From contig JAFGJA010000383.1 of assembly GCA_016929355.1 (NCBI GenBank), positions 1 through 30,802 of the forward strand: a stretch of DNA of 30,802 bases, in the 5' to 3' direction. The translations under genes and the position numbers were made by a program. This document shows, piece after piece, positions 8,790-17,975 of the stretch. Source of the DNA: Anaerolineae bacterium. GTDB lineage: Bacteria; Chloroflexota; Anaerolineae; Aggregatilineales; Aggregatilineaceae. Positions within the stretch are counted from its first letter, which is position 1; every line of letters starts with the position of its first letter. The notes under the pieces are model-generated. The model was not told the DNA's origin and did no database searches. It saw nothing but the letters and a program-made list of their open reading frames with translations.

Positions 8790-9173
8790 ATGGCACACAA
8801 TTCCGATCCCCTGTCACCTGAATCCCCACACATACCACATGACGATTCCCGCCCGATTCCGCCGCTCCGTGAGGCACGCCGCGCCGCCATTCAACGGGTG
8901 TATGGGATGAAAGACACCGCCGCCAACCAACTGATCACCGCCGCCGAGAGTATCCGGGCCGAAGCCTACCGGACAAATGACGAGGTTGCCATGCGGCAGG
9001 CGCAGCAGCTTTCGCGCAGCCTGGAACGCGCCGCCGTGTATCTGCACAGCCACACCTTTGACCAGATGACCGACGACGCCACAATCATGGTCCAGACTAA
9101 GCCCTGGCAGGCGGTGGTGATCGCGTTTCTGGTCGGGGCGATCTTCGGACGCAGTTTTCGCCGCCAGCCGTAG
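8790..9173 (+). CDS. Small C-tail membrane-anchored protein, DUF883/ElaB-like
   Basis: 127 residues with a strong ribosome binding site (AGAGGAGG) before the ATG. The first third is polar and Pro-rich. The middle (about 30-95) is a predicted amphipathic helix bundle, with AANQLITAAESIRAEAYR and AQQLSRSLERAAVYLHS. The C-terminus is a single membrane helix, KPWQAVVIAFLVGAIFGRSF, followed by Arg residues. A long helix plus a PW-started C-terminal membrane helix with small residues is the layout of ElaB/YqjD/DUF883 proteins, which tether ribosomes or act in stress in enterobacteria. Sequence similarity is weak, so the family link is tentative. It precedes the LysM-M23 gene on the same strand. Confidence 0.7.
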   Translation: MAHNSDPLSPESPHIPHDDSRPIPPLREARRAAIQRVYGMKDTAANQLITAAESIRAEAYRTNDEVAMRQAQQLSRSLERAAVYLHSHTFDQMTDDATIMVQTKPWQAVVIAFLVGAIFGRSFRRQP

Positions 9174-9274
9174 CGCTGCTATGCGCCGTTTCACGCACCT
9201 GAAACTGAGATTTTCCTTAACGTTTTTCGCTGTCTCGCCGGTGCGCGCGCCATCCCCCGGTGCAAATTGCATAA

Positions 9275-9303
9275 TCGGGCGCACTGCGGTACGATCCCGC
9301 GCG
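9275..9303 (+). promoter_or_regulatory. Possible promoter of the LysM-M23 gene
   Basis: TTGCAT near 9267-9272 and TACGAT near 9290-9295 are separated by 17 bases. The match to sigma-70 is only 3 of 6 (-35) and 4 of 6 (-10), but the spacing is ideal and the site lies about 60 bases before the start codon at 9353. Coordinates are approximate. Confidence 0.25.
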
Positions 9304-9352
9304 ATAGATGATGGGGGGCGCAAACGAAAATCGATGAATTTGGAGCAAACGC

Positions 9353-10825
9353 ATGTCATACGACATTCACGATACGAACCCCTCTAAACCAAAAGATTTG
9401 GAGGCGCGGTTACGGGCCGAAGAACCGCCGATTATGGCGGAAGATACGAATCCATCCATTATCACCCGGCAAGCCTTGTTGGAACAGCCCGCCGCCCGCC
9501 ACCTACAAAGCAGCAAAGGCAAAAGCAGGGGTAACTTACAACGGGTGGTGGTGCTGTTCGTCTTGCTCGGCGCAGTGATTCTGACCGGCGTTGAGGCGTA
9601 TTTGTGGTTGCAATCCGAAGCGGATACGGATAAATCAAAAACTGTTGCGGCGGAAGAATCGCCCGTCGAAGCGGAAGTGATTAACGTCCCTGCCGAAACT
9701 GATGCATCATCAGAGGCCGATCCTAAACCCAGTGAGTTACCAGGCGAAACTGACCATCAAGATGTTCAGGATGCCCCAATTACGGATACGCAGGACACCG
9801 ATCCCCCACAGATACAAAACACCAATCCCGCGCCAGCGCTCGACCAACAATCGACCACCGCCATCACCCCCCAACCAACGGCGGCGGCTGATGAGATCGC
9901 GGCGGCACTCTTAGCTGATCCCGCTGTCGATCCGCCCGCTAATGTGATCGTGCGCAATACGGCTCCCTTCACTTTTCGCACGGCAACGCAGCGCACCGAG
10001 ATCATCCAGTACACGATTCAGTCCGGTGACACATTAGACTCGATTGCGGCCAAATTTGATCTGAAAGACATCTACACACTCATCTGGTCGAATGCGCGTA
10101 ACAAATACACGAAGCTGAATCCCGGTACACAGCTCACGATTTTGCCCGAAGACGGTGTGTATCATGAAGTCAGCGAGCCGACCACCATCGCGGCGCTGGC
10201 GGAAAAATACGGCGTCACGCCATACGACATCATCGACGCCGACTACAATAATCTGTTTGGCTCCATGCCGGAAACGCTGATCCCGGCAGGCTTATGGATC
10301 GCGATCCCCGGCGGCGAAGGCGAGCGCATTAACTTTTTCACGCCGGTTGTGGGCACAACCTCATCCGGCAGTTCCAGCAGTTCCGGTGCATCTGGCGGTG
10401 GCGGATCGGTGATCGGTCAATATAACCTGTGGGGCTGCACATCCAACATTACCGGCGGATCACCGCCCGCGCTGCGCCCCCTGCAATACTACAAATTCAT
10501 GCAAGGCTTTTCGCTGGGCGGACATGAAGCCGTTGACCTCTCCGGCAACGTTGGCGATCCGGTGTTCGCCTCCGGCGCGGGCACGGTGGCCTATGCCGGG
10601 TGGAACAATACGGGGTACGGCAATGTGGTCGTGATCGGGCATGGTTCCTACTTCAGCCTCTACGCTCACCTGAACAGCTACAGCGTTAGTTGTGGGCAAT
10701 CGGTGAGCGCGGGCAGCGTCATCGGCACATTGGGCAATACCGGTAACAGCACCGGGCCGCACCTGCACTTTGAAATCCGTGACGCCAATTGGGGCGCAAT
10801 CAGCCCGATGTATATTGGTTTCTAA
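9353..10825 (+). CDS. LysM-domain M23 family peptidase
   Basis: 490 residues. After a cytosolic N-tail comes one membrane helix (about 64-86, VVVLFVLLGAVILTGVEAYL), then an Asp/Glu/Pro/Thr-rich spacer (about 95-205). Two LysM peptidoglycan-binding units follow, the first with YTIQSGDTLDSIAAKF and the second with IAALAEKYGVTPYDIID. A Gly/Ser linker precedes a C-terminal M23 (LytM-like) domain. The zinc-binding pattern is intact: GHEAVDLS supplies His and Asp, and HLHFE near the end supplies the last His. The protein is predicted to be anchored outside the membrane and to cut or remodel peptidoglycan cross-links. GGAG lies 7 bases before the ATG. holB starts 18 bases downstream. Confidence 0.93.
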   Translation: MSYDIHDTNPSKPKDLEARLRAEEPPIMAEDTNPSIITRQALLEQPAARHLQSSKGKSRGNLQRVVVLFVLLGAVILTGVEAYLWLQSEADTDKSKTVAAEESPVEAEVINVPAETDASSEADPKPSELPGETDHQDVQDAPITDTQDTDPPQIQNTNPAPALDQQSTTAITPQPTAAADEIAAALLADPAVDPPANVIVRNTAPFTFRTATQRTEIIQYTIQSGDTLDSIAAKFDLKDIYTLIWSNARNKYTKLNPGTQLTILPEDGVYHEVSEPTTIAALAEKYGVTPYDIIDADYNNLFGSMPETLIPAGLWIAIPGGEGERINFFTPVVGTTSSGSSSSSGASGGGGSVIGQYNLWGCTSNITGGSPPALRPLQYYKFMQGFSLGGHEAVDLSGNVGDPVFASGAGTVAYAGWNNTGYGNVVVIGHGSYFSLYAHLNSYSVSCGQSVSAGSVIGTLGNTGNSTGPHLHFEIRDANWGAISPMYIGF

Positions 10826-10843
10826 GGCAAACAGGGAACATCT

Positions 10844-11824
10844 GTGAACGAACCGCGCTGGCCGGTGATCGGTCATGAATGGGCAGTTGAGCATTTGAGT
10901 CGTGCGATCCAGCATGGACGGATGCGGCACGCCTACCTGTTCACCGGACCCAGCCAGATCGGGAAAACGACGCTGGCCCGCGCGTTCGCTATGACGTTGA
11001 ATTGTACGGGCGATCAGCCGCCCTGCGGCGAATGTCGCGCCTGTAAGCTGATCGCCAAAGACGGTCATCCCGATATTACGTACATCGAAGCGGAACAGGA
11101 AGGCGGCACGCTCAAGATCGATCAGGTGCGCGGCTTGCAGCAGGTCGTCGCGCTGCGCCCGTATGAAGCCCGCTACCGCGTAGCGATTCTGAAGCGCTTC
11201 CACGAGGCGAATCCCAATGCGCAGGATGCGCTGCTCAAAACGCTAGAAGAACCCTCGCCCAACACGGTCCTCATCGTGACCGCCAATTCCGCCGATAGTT
11301 TGCTCGCCACGATTGTCTCGCGCTGCCAACCGCTCCGCCTGCGCCCCCTGCCCATCGATACCGTGCGGCAAGCGCTCGAATGGCAGTATGACGCGCCACA
11401 GGACATTGCTAAAACGCTGGCGCAAATTTCCGGGGGCCGGATCGGGTGGGCGATTCGCGCCCTAGAAGACACTGCCGCGCTGGATCGCCGGATCGCCGCG
11501 CTGGATACACTAAACGAGGCGTTGCAAGGCAATCGCCGGGATCGTTTCAAACTGGCGGAACAACTCGCCAAAGACAAAGGTGAATTGTTTTATCTGTTGG
11601 AAGTCTGGATCGGCTATTGGCGCGATGCGCTGCTGTGCGCTACCGGGAGCAAAGTACCCGTCACGAACTATGACCGGCGCGCGACGATTGAGGAATTAGC
11701 CCATCACGCCGCGCCGGATCAGATCGAAGCCGCGCTGCTTGCCACACGCCGCACACTTGATTATCTGGCGAAAAACGTAAATACGCGGTTGGCGCTGGAA
11801 ACGCTGATGCTGGATTACCCGTGA
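10844..11824 (+). CDS. holB: DNA polymerase III subunit delta'
   Basis: Clamp-loader subunit of the replicative polymerase. The 326-residue product begins with GTG at 10844 and carries the AAA+ fold: MRHAYLFTGPSQIGKTTLA with Walker A GPSQIGKT (about 35-42), a zinc-binding CGECRAC segment (about 61-67), the conserved ALLKTLEEP box, and the SRC motif in IVSRCQPLRL that places the arginine finger. The C-terminal collar domain is present (YLLEVWIGYWRDALL). Length is typical. The adjacent LysM-M23 gene is only 18 bases upstream, so they probably share a transcript, though no functional link is implied. DnaX/gamma is a close relative, but the size and short form favour delta'. Confidence 0.92.
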   Translation: MNEPRWPVIGHEWAVEHLSRAIQHGRMRHAYLFTGPSQIGKTTLARAFAMTLNCTGDQPPCGECRACKLIAKDGHPDITYIEAEQEGGTLKIDQVRGLQQVVALRPYEARYRVAILKRFHEANPNAQDALLKTLEEPSPNTVLIVTANSADSLLATIVSRCQPLRLRPLPIDTVRQALEWQYDAPQDIAKTLAQISGGRIGWAIRALEDTAALDRRIAALDTLNEALQGNRRDRFKLAEQLAKDKGELFYLLEVWIGYWRDALLCATGSKVPVTNYDRRATIEELAHHAAPDQIEAALLATRRTLDYLAKNVNTRLALETLMLDYP

Positions 11825-11831
11825 GTTAATG

Positions 11832-11950
11832 CCAATAACGCCTGTGCATACGGAGCAGGCTTCTGTAAACGGGCAGCAGTTATTGGTTGTTAGTGCTCAG
11901 TTGTTTGCCTTCAGGTGCGCTTGGCCTCCATTGGTTTTACCAAAAACCAA
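11832..11950. repeat. Nested inverted repeats between convergent genes
   Basis: An outer stem CCAATAAC (11832-11839) / GTTATTGG (11879-11886) encloses an inner GCCTG (11840-11844) / CAGGC (11856-11860). A second hairpin, TTGGTTTT (11931-11938) / AAAACCAA (11943-11950), lies nearer the histidine kinase gene. None has a proper T-tract. They sit between the holB and kinase stop codons and may end transcription from both sides. Confidence 0.5.
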
Positions 11951-11961
11951 GAACTAAAAAC

Positions 11962-13218
11962 TTATCCTCCCTGTGGCAAGCTGATATAAAACATGCTGCC
12001 GTGTCCGGGACCGTCGCTCTCCGCCCAGATACGCCCACCATGCGCCGTGACCAGCGCCCGCGCAATCGAAAGGCCCAAGCCCATGCCACCATGCCGCCGT
12101 GTCATGTGATCTTCAACCTGGTGAAATTCCTCGAAAATGCGCTCTAGCTGATCCTGCGGAATCCCCACGCCGGTATCCTTGACCGTGATCCAGATTGCGT
12201 TCGGTTTGCGCTCAAACGACAGCGTGATCCGGCCCCCACTCGGCGTAAATTTGATCGCGTTATACAGCAAATTGGTGAGCGCCATACTAAACTTGATGCG
12301 ATCCACCACGACCACCGTCCCCACATCCGGCGTCCGCACCTCCAACCGGTGACTTTTGGCGGCGGCCATGTCCTCGACATCATTTTGGGCTTCCTGAAAA
12401 ATCGCTGCCAGGGGAATATGTTCTTTGCTCAGTTCCGATTCACCGAGTTTCAGATAGCGCAAATTGGTCATATCCTCGATCAGATTGCGCATTCGAAGCG
12501 CGCTGTTCAGCACGGCGCTGGCGTGGGCGCTCGCTTCGCCCTGCGCATCTTCCTTAAGAAAGGTTGCGTAACCGAGAATCACGCTTAACGGGGTGCGCAG
12601 TTCGTGCGACGCAATCGAGATGAAATCGCTTTTCAGCTTGTCGAGTTGGTCGAGTTCGTTATAGGCGTTTTGCAACTGCTCAACCATCTGCGCATTGCGG
12701 ATCGCTACCGCCGATTGTGAGGCCAAGACCAACATATTGCGCAGATCGGTTCGCGTCCAATCGCCCGCGCTCTTGTTGACCGCTTCCAAAACGCCAATCG
12801 GTTCGTCATGATAAAGCATAGGCACGCCCAACAGGGATCGCGTTTCAAACCCGGTTTGCGCGGCCACATCCCGAAAATGGAGGGGGTCGTCAGCCAGATC
12901 ATTGCGCACAATGGGTTTGCCTTCGCGCAAAATTTTCCCGGCCAAACTCGCGTCAATGGGCACGGGGATGTTCAGCAATTCATCCTTGATACGGCTGCCG
13001 GATGTCGTTGCCACAAAATGCAATTCGTCCGAACGACTCTCATAAAGCATCACCGAAGCGGATTCCGCCCCGGTAATTTCCGCCGCGCGATCCATGATAA
13101 TTGATAATAACGAGCGTAACTCCAGGGTTGAATTGATCGCCACGCTCACTTCAACCAGCCGATTTAACCGCCGAATCTCTTGTTCAAGTTCCGCAATGGA
13201 GTGTTTGTGTTCCGCCAT
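11962..13218 (-). CDS. GAF-domain sensor histidine kinase (soluble)
   Basis: 418 residues from ATG 13218, which follows GGGAAGAG. An upstream in-frame ATG at 13269 is less well placed. A short coiled coil leads into a GAF sensor domain (about 30-175). Then come a HisKA dimerisation domain with the phospho-acceptor His at about 205 in IASHELRTPL, and an HATPase domain with the N box (LLYNAIKFTP), G1 box (DTGVGIP) and G2 box (GMGLGLSI). No membrane helix is present, so it senses something inside the cell. No response regulator is adjacent, making it an orphan kinase. It is followed by a hairpin-rich gap and converges on holB. Confidence 0.93.
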   Translation of the reverse strand: MAEHKHSIAELEQEIRRLNRLVEVSVAINSTLELRSLLSIIMDRAAEITGAESASVMLYESRSDELHFVATTSGSRIKDELLNIPVPIDASLAGKILREGKPIVRNDLADDPLHFRDVAAQTGFETRSLLGVPMLYHDEPIGVLEAVNKSAGDWTRTDLRNMLVLASQSAVAIRNAQMVEQLQNAYNELDQLDKLKSDFISIASHELRTPLSVILGYATFLKEDAQGEASAHASAVLNSALRMRNLIEDMTNLRYLKLGESELSKEHIPLAAIFQEAQNDVEDMAAAKSHRLEVRTPDVGTVVVVDRIKFSMALTNLLYNAIKFTPSGGRITLSFERKPNAIWITVKDTGVGIPQDQLERIFEEFHQVEDHMTRRHGGMGLGLSIARALVTAHGGRIWAESDGPGHGSMFYISLPQGG

Positions 13219-13284
13219 GTGTTCTCTTCCCTTAACTAAGGCCCACTGTGATCGTACATGATCGCGCATGAGACAGCAATTGAG

Positions 13285-14007
13285 TTAAGTCTGTTCGACT
13301 TCATGCAGCGTGATCGCGCTCGCCACGACTGCCGCCGTTTCCGCCCGCAAAATGCGCGCGCCCAACGTCACCGGGATCGCGCCCGCATCTGCCGCCACCG
13401 CTATCTCGCGTGCTTCAAACCCCCCTTCCGACCCGATGAACAATGCGATCCGTTTTTTCCCTGGCAAGTGAACATCCCGCAAGGTCCGCGCGGACGCTTC
13501 CTCCCAGGGGATCAAGGCGCGATCATACGTCGCTGCTTCGGTGATCGCCTGCGCAAACTCCACCGGATCGGTGAGGTCCGGCACACGCCCGCGCCCGGAT
13601 TGCTCCGCCGCCTCGGTGATGATGCGCTCCCACCGCGCGATCTTGTTATCCTTCACACTCTGCACAACGGTGCGCTGCGAGATCACCGGGACAAACCGGC
13701 TCACGCCGATCTCGGTGCATTTTTGCAGCACCCACTCGAAATTATCCTTCTTGAGCAGGCATTGATACAGCGTGATCGCGGCGGTTGGTTCGCCTGCGGC
13801 GGGACGTTTGGCGATCACGTCCCCGCGCACCTCGGCTTTTTCGACCACTGTTAGCTCGATCTCGTATTCCGCGCCTGTGTTGTTCAGGACAATGATCCGT
13901 GCGCCGGGTTGCATCCGTAACACGTTGCGCAATTGATGCGCGGTAGCATCCTGCAAAAACACCGTATCGCCGCGTATCCACTCCGGCGGGATGAAAAAGC
14001 GGTGCAT
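13285..14007 (-). CDS. rsmE: 16S rRNA (uracil(1498)-N3)-methyltransferase
   Basis: RsmE methylates U1498 of 16S rRNA using S-adenosylmethionine and belongs to the SPOUT class with a knotted fold. The 240-residue product has the N-terminal PUA-like region (MHRFFIPPEW, HQLRNVLRMQPG), the central KKDNFEWVLQKCTEIGV block, the EAAEQSGRGRVP segment, and the knot loops FIGSEGGF and LGARILRAETA. The usual GPEGG here reads GSEGG, a modest change. All key blocks are present and the length is normal. It is separated by only 6 bases from the upstream membrane glycosyltransferase, so the two are co-transcribed. Confidence 0.95.
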   Translation of the reverse strand: MHRFFIPPEWIRGDTVFLQDATAHQLRNVLRMQPGARIIVLNNTGAEYEIELTVVEKAEVRGDVIAKRPAAGEPTAAITLYQCLLKKDNFEWVLQKCTEIGVSRFVPVISQRTVVQSVKDNKIARWERIITEAAEQSGRGRVPDLTDPVEFAQAITEAATYDRALIPWEEASARTLRDVHLPGKKRIALFIGSEGGFEAREIAVAADAGAIPVTLGARILRAETAAVVASAITLHEVEQT

Positions 14008-14013
14008 GATAAT

Positions 14014-15705
14014 CTATTCCCTTTCAACCGGACAATTCGCCGGATTGCAGTAAATCACAATCGCCATCTGATGCCAGTAACTTACATCATCCGGCGGCAG
14101 ATTTTCGCCCGGCCACCACATGCGATCAAAGCGCGCCAATTCGATCCACTCGTTTTCGAGCAGATCGCGCACACCTTCCTCCACCGCCACAAATTGATCC
14201 GGCGAAAGTGACGGATCGCGCAGGGTGACGAACGGCCCCGCATCCGAATAGACCATAATCGGTATATCAGTTTCGGCGAGTTGGCGGGGCAAAACGCCAT
14301 GTTTATACGTTTGCTGTACCTGATAATCCAACGGATCGATGGGCACATTATACGCGCCTAACAGGTGAATTCGTGTGCCGCGCGGGATATTGGCGTAAAT
14401 CCACGCCTGCGCCTTAAGGCGGTTATCGAGCGTATCGACCCGGTACACAAACAGTACGGATACCAGTAAAGGCCACGCCAGCAGCACGATCAAACTCGCC
14501 GCGATCCAGGCGCGCGCATATCGGCTTTGACTTACCCGGCGTAATTTCCACAGCCGCGCCACGGTATAACCCGCCAGCAGCGCTAACGGCACGACCAACG
14601 GAAACAGCAAATTCGCCTGCAAACGGATGCCCGGCAGCGCCAAGACCGTATAAACCAGCATATAAACCGCCAGCATTCCGCCCAGCCACCCCTTGCGCCA
14701 GCACAGCGGACGATCTACAGATCGCCAACCACGCAGCGTCAAACCGAGTCCGATCAAGGCGGCAATTGTCACACCCGGCCCGACGGACATCAGTACCACA
14801 TAGCACCAATGAATGTAGATCGAGGGCAGGCCGCGTCCCGCCGAAAACCCCGATCCGCCGCCTAATTCACGATACCATTCGAGAATATCGCGTATCTGGT
14901 TGATCACTTCGCGCGGCGCTAACACGATCCCCGGCGTGCCGAGCGCGAAGCCGAGCGGCATCATGATCGCGCCGACGATCACCGGCAGCCAGCGTCGATG
15001 CTGCCACCAGGCCGTGACCATCGCCAAACCTGTGATCAGGCCGATCACCACCGCGTTATAGCGCGCCGCCATCGTCAAACCAACCATCAACCCGGCAAAA
15101 CCGTACACGCTCCACAGGGGCCACCGCGCCGGGATGCGCCCGTACAGGACGATCACGCCCATTAGCAGCGCTGCCGTTGAAAAGAGGGTCGTTTCCGCGT
15201 TAGGCGTCGCATAATGCGCGTGTTGGACCATTAACGGCGCAATCGCCACTGCCGCCGCCGCGATCAGGCCCGCCCGCCGCCCAAACGCGATACGCCCGGT
15301 CTGGTAAGTGAGCGCTACCGTCAGCAGCGAATACAACGCGGAGAGATAACGCGCGGTCACATGCAGCGCAAACGGCGCGATCTCGCGGTCCCCATACGCC
15401 AGATCGTGCGGCCAATTTTGCGCGCCCGCCGCCCAAAACATGATCATATTGCTGTAGATGTTCAGCGATGGATTATGGAAATAATGCGGATTCCACTCGT
15501 GATTTAGCAGCATCCGGTAGGTAAGACCCACATACGCGAATTCGTCGGGATGGTAAACGGTTTCGGGATTCAACCAGGCGTTTTGCTCGGTAGAAGGCGA
15601 ATAATCCGGGCGTGGATTGCCCGCCGCCAAGCCTAAAATATATAACGCCGCCGGGATCAGCAGCAGGAGCGATACCCCAATAACCCATAACCGGGATCGG
15701 TTCAT
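14014..15705 (-). CDS. GT39-like membrane glycosyltransferase (PMT superfamily)
   Basis: 563 residues from ATG 15705, with AGGA 8 bases upstream. An in-frame ATG at 15747 would add a short Cys/Val-rich tail with no ribosome binding site. It is strongly hydrophobic with about ten or more membrane helices over the first 420 residues and a C-terminal soluble part. The first outside loop carries YHPDEFAYVG, in which the Asp-Glu pair corresponds to the catalytic acidic motif of GT39/PMT and ArnT-type enzymes, followed by a HNP motif. Such proteins transfer sugar from polyprenyl-phosphate to proteins or lipids. Substrate and acceptor are unknown. The C-terminal domain (about 440-563) has no recognised motif. 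Confidence 0.82.
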   Translation of the reverse strand: MNRSRLWVIGVSLLLLIPAALYILGLAAGNPRPDYSPSTEQNAWLNPETVYHPDEFAYVGLTYRMLLNHEWNPHYFHNPSLNIYSNMIMFWAAGAQNWPHDLAYGDREIAPFALHVTARYLSALYSLLTVALTYQTGRIAFGRRAGLIAAAAVAIAPLMVQHAHYATPNAETTLFSTAALLMGVIVLYGRIPARWPLWSVYGFAGLMVGLTMAARYNAVVIGLITGLAMVTAWWQHRRWLPVIVGAIMMPLGFALGTPGIVLAPREVINQIRDILEWYRELGGGSGFSAGRGLPSIYIHWCYVVLMSVGPGVTIAALIGLGLTLRGWRSVDRPLCWRKGWLGGMLAVYMLVYTVLALPGIRLQANLLFPLVVPLALLAGYTVARLWKLRRVSQSRYARAWIAASLIVLLAWPLLVSVLFVYRVDTLDNRLKAQAWIYANIPRGTRIHLLGAYNVPIDPLDYQVQQTYKHGVLPRQLAETDIPIMVYSDAGPFVTLRDPSLSPDQFVAVEEGVRDLLENEWIELARFDRMWWPGENLPPDDVSYWHQMAIVIYCNPANCPVERE

Positions 15706-15772
15706 TTGCTTTGTCCTAACAATAGCCACGCACACGCACCAGAGCAAAATAATACCAGATGTAGACAGGCAA

Positions 15773-15781
15773 TGTTATAAT
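15773..15781 (+). promoter_or_regulatory. Extended -10 promoter of the HAD phosphatase gene
   Basis: TGTTATAAT at 15773-15781 is a perfect TATAAT (15776-15781) preceded by the TGn extension. No good -35 lies upstream, as is common for extended -10 promoters. Transcription would start near 15788, giving a leader of about 40 bases to ATG 15828. Confidence 0.6.
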
Positions 15782-15827
15782 CGGGCGCGTGTAGTCGGAA
15801 AAACCAATCTCTCAATTGAAGGCTCTT

Positions 15828-16643
15828 ATGACTCAAACCTCTCGTTCACTGATTCCTTTTGCCTCGATCCGCGCTGCTGTCTTTGATATGGACGGGGTGC
15901 TGTGGCGCGCGGCAACGCTTTTGCCCGGCGTGGCGGAATTCTTCGCCTTTTTGCAGCAGCATGACATCCAAATCGCGTTTGCAACCAATAACAGCACCAG
16001 CACGGTTGAGGCGTATGTCAAGAAATTAAGCGGCTATGGTATTCCGGCTGAACCCCACCAGATCATCACTTCCGCCGTCGCCACCGCAAACTACATGCAC
16101 CACCATTATCCCGCCGCTACCCCATTGTATATCATTGGCGAAACCGGGATTCGGCAGGCGCTCGCGGAATATGGCTTTGTCGTAGACCCGGATCAGGCCC
16201 AAGTGGTCATCGTCGGCATGGATCGGGAATTGACTTACGCCAAGATGCAGGTCGCTACCCTGTTGATCGGGCGCGGCGCAGCCTTCATCGGCACGAATGG
16301 AGATCGCTCATTCCCTATTCCCGAAGGGATCGCGCCGGGATCAGGAAGTATTCTGGCGGCAATTGAAGCGGCGACTGATGTTGCGCCCATCGTGATCGGC
16401 AAGCCGGAAACCGCCATGTTTGACGTTGCGCTAGAACGGATCGGCGTCACACCGGAACAGGCAGTGATGATCGGCGACCGGTTGGAAACGGATATTTTAG
16501 GTGCGCAGCGTGCCGGACTGTATACCGCGTTGATGCTGACCGGCGTCACCTCGCCCGAATTAGCGGCCTCGTCCGAGATTCAAGCGAATGGCGTTTTCGC
16601 GGCGCTGCCGGACTTGCTGGTGGCCTGGGAAGCGGCTTTATAA
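15828..16643 (+). CDS. HAD-IIA family phosphatase (NagD/PGP-like)
   Basis: 271 residues from ATG 15828, chosen because GAAGG lies 5 bases upstream. A TTG at 15816 in frame is less likely. The class IIA HAD layout is complete: the nucleophile motif FDMDGVLW (Asp about 20, acid/base Asp about 22), motif II ATNNSTST, the large C2 cap between motifs II and III, GKPETAMFDVALERIG supplying the Lys, and motif III/IV MIGDRLETDILGA. Relatives hydrolyse nucleoside monophosphates, 4-nitrophenyl phosphate or phosphoglycolate. The natural substrate cannot be told. Cytosolic. Confidence 0.9.
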   Translation: MTQTSRSLIPFASIRAAVFDMDGVLWRAATLLPGVAEFFAFLQQHDIQIAFATNNSTSTVEAYVKKLSGYGIPAEPHQIITSAVATANYMHHHYPAATPLYIIGETGIRQALAEYGFVVDPDQAQVVIVGMDRELTYAKMQVATLLIGRGAAFIGTNGDRSFPIPEGIAPGSGSILAAIEAATDVAPIVIGKPETAMFDVALERIGVTPEQAVMIGDRLETDILGAQRAGLYTALMLTGVTSPELAASSEIQANGVFAALPDLLVAWEAAL

Positions 16644-16722
16644 GCTGGTTGTTTAACACCCGGTCTGATGCTAGTATTCAAGTAACCGAACGTATCGAGG
16701 AACCACGAAAGGAACATAGCTT

Positions 16723-17946
16723 ATGAATCGGGGTCGGCGGGGCATAACAAGCTTGATGATCGTGGTGCTATTGGGCGCTGTGTTGGCCGGTCCGATCCAG
16801 GCCCGCGAACCCGCCCCACAAGACACGGGTTACATTATCAGTTACCAGACCGAAATCATTTTTCCGGTGGCGATCAGCTTCAGTGTCATCGCCGCGATTG
16901 AACAGGATCAGATCGAAGCCGCGACGCTGTCGTATTTCCAGCGCGGCACGATCCTGGCAACCATCGAACTCGATCTGGATGAAGCGGTGCTGCAAACCAC
17001 TGACGTATATACCCAGATGGTCTATTTGCTGGAACTTGACAGCGACGCTGCGCCCGTGCCATTTGAACCCGTCAGTTACCGGTGGGAGATCGTGACCCAG
17101 GATGAGATCGTTTCAATGGTCAGCGACGAATTTACGTTCGAGGATCAATCGCGCGGCTCCTGGCGCGTCGCCGGACGCCCGCCGGTTGTCTTGCATTGGA
17201 CCGATTGGGGCATGGCCGGGGAACTCATGCGCAACGATCTGCTGCCAGTCTACACGCTGCTCGAACAAAACACCCAGCGCGCGTTAGATTTTCAGTTCGT
17301 GCTGTACGATACCAACACGCGCTATTGCCAGGAAATCACCGATCCCACTACCGAAGAAACCCGCCAGGTCGTGATCTCGCGCCTGAATGGGACTGAATTT
17401 CCGTGCTCTAAAGCGGAATTTGCGTCGTTTTATACGCATGTCGGACTCGTTTTCCTGGAACGCCCCAACGCCGGGTATACGCCAACGCTTGATGCGCTGA
17501 CGCAGCACATGACCCAAGCCGCCTATGCATTGGTCTGGGAAAATCGCTTTGTCCCGGCCTGGTTCCGCGCGGGCATGGGGTTTATCTATCGCCAGCGCTC
17601 AGCCCCCGAAATGTTGAGCACCGCGCGCAATGCCGCCCGGATGGAAAATTTGCTCGCCATCGAAGACCTATCGGCAGCGCTGCCAGATACGGCCTCACTG
17701 CCCGAACAAGATTTATGGAACGCCCAGAGTTACCTGTTAGTGCTCTATCTGGTGGATCAATTCGGCGCGGAAACGGTCTTTGATCTGGCGCAAACCGCCG
17801 GGGAAGGTGATTTTGAGGGGGCGTTATTTGCGCTGATCGATGGCGATGATCGCGTCTTGTGGGACAACTGGTATCACTGGCTGCTGTGGGAAGAGGCCGA
17901 TGCCGCCGTTACCTGGACGCCCTACGCCAGTCAGGTAAGCAATTGA
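16723..17946 (+). CDS. Secreted peptidase-MA-like protein lacking the zinc motif
   Basis: 407 residues with an N-terminal signal peptide (about 1-27, cleavage plausible after PIQA). AAAGGA lies 9 bases before the ATG. The overall pattern resembles my recall of the Chloroflexota peptidase-MA-like (gluzincin) proteins: a beta domain with VSYRWEIV and FTFED (about 118-140), a middle LLPVYTLLEQN region, an expected metal-binding helix, a PAWLNEG-like turn, and a late NAQSYLLVLYLVDQFG helix (about 333-348). At the two key points the residues are changed. QHMTQ (about 261-265) stands where HExxH is expected, and PAWFRAGMGFIY (about 279-289) lacks the Glu ligand. It is therefore probably not a zinc peptidase. 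Cytosol-facing roles are excluded by the signal peptide. Confidence 0.65.
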   Translation: MNRGRRGITSLMIVVLLGAVLAGPIQAREPAPQDTGYIISYQTEIIFPVAISFSVIAAIEQDQIEAATLSYFQRGTILATIELDLDEAVLQTTDVYTQMVYLLELDSDAAPVPFEPVSYRWEIVTQDEIVSMVSDEFTFEDQSRGSWRVAGRPPVVLHWTDWGMAGELMRNDLLPVYTLLEQNTQRALDFQFVLYDTNTRYCQEITDPTTEETRQVVISRLNGTEFPCSKAEFASFYTHVGLVFLERPNAGYTPTLDALTQHMTQAAYALVWENRFVPAWFRAGMGFIYRQRSAPEMLSTARNAARMENLLAIEDLSAALPDTASLPEQDLWNAQSYLLVLYLVDQFGAETVFDLAQTAGEGDFEGALFALIDGDDRVLWDNWYHWLLWEEADAAVTWTPYASQVSN

Positions 17947-17975
17947 GTGATGATTTCAGAGGAAACAAACAACGC

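Noticed and set aside
10460..11203. 247-residue minus-strand frame
   Set aside because: Antisense to the M23 domain and holB, both of which are clearly coding.
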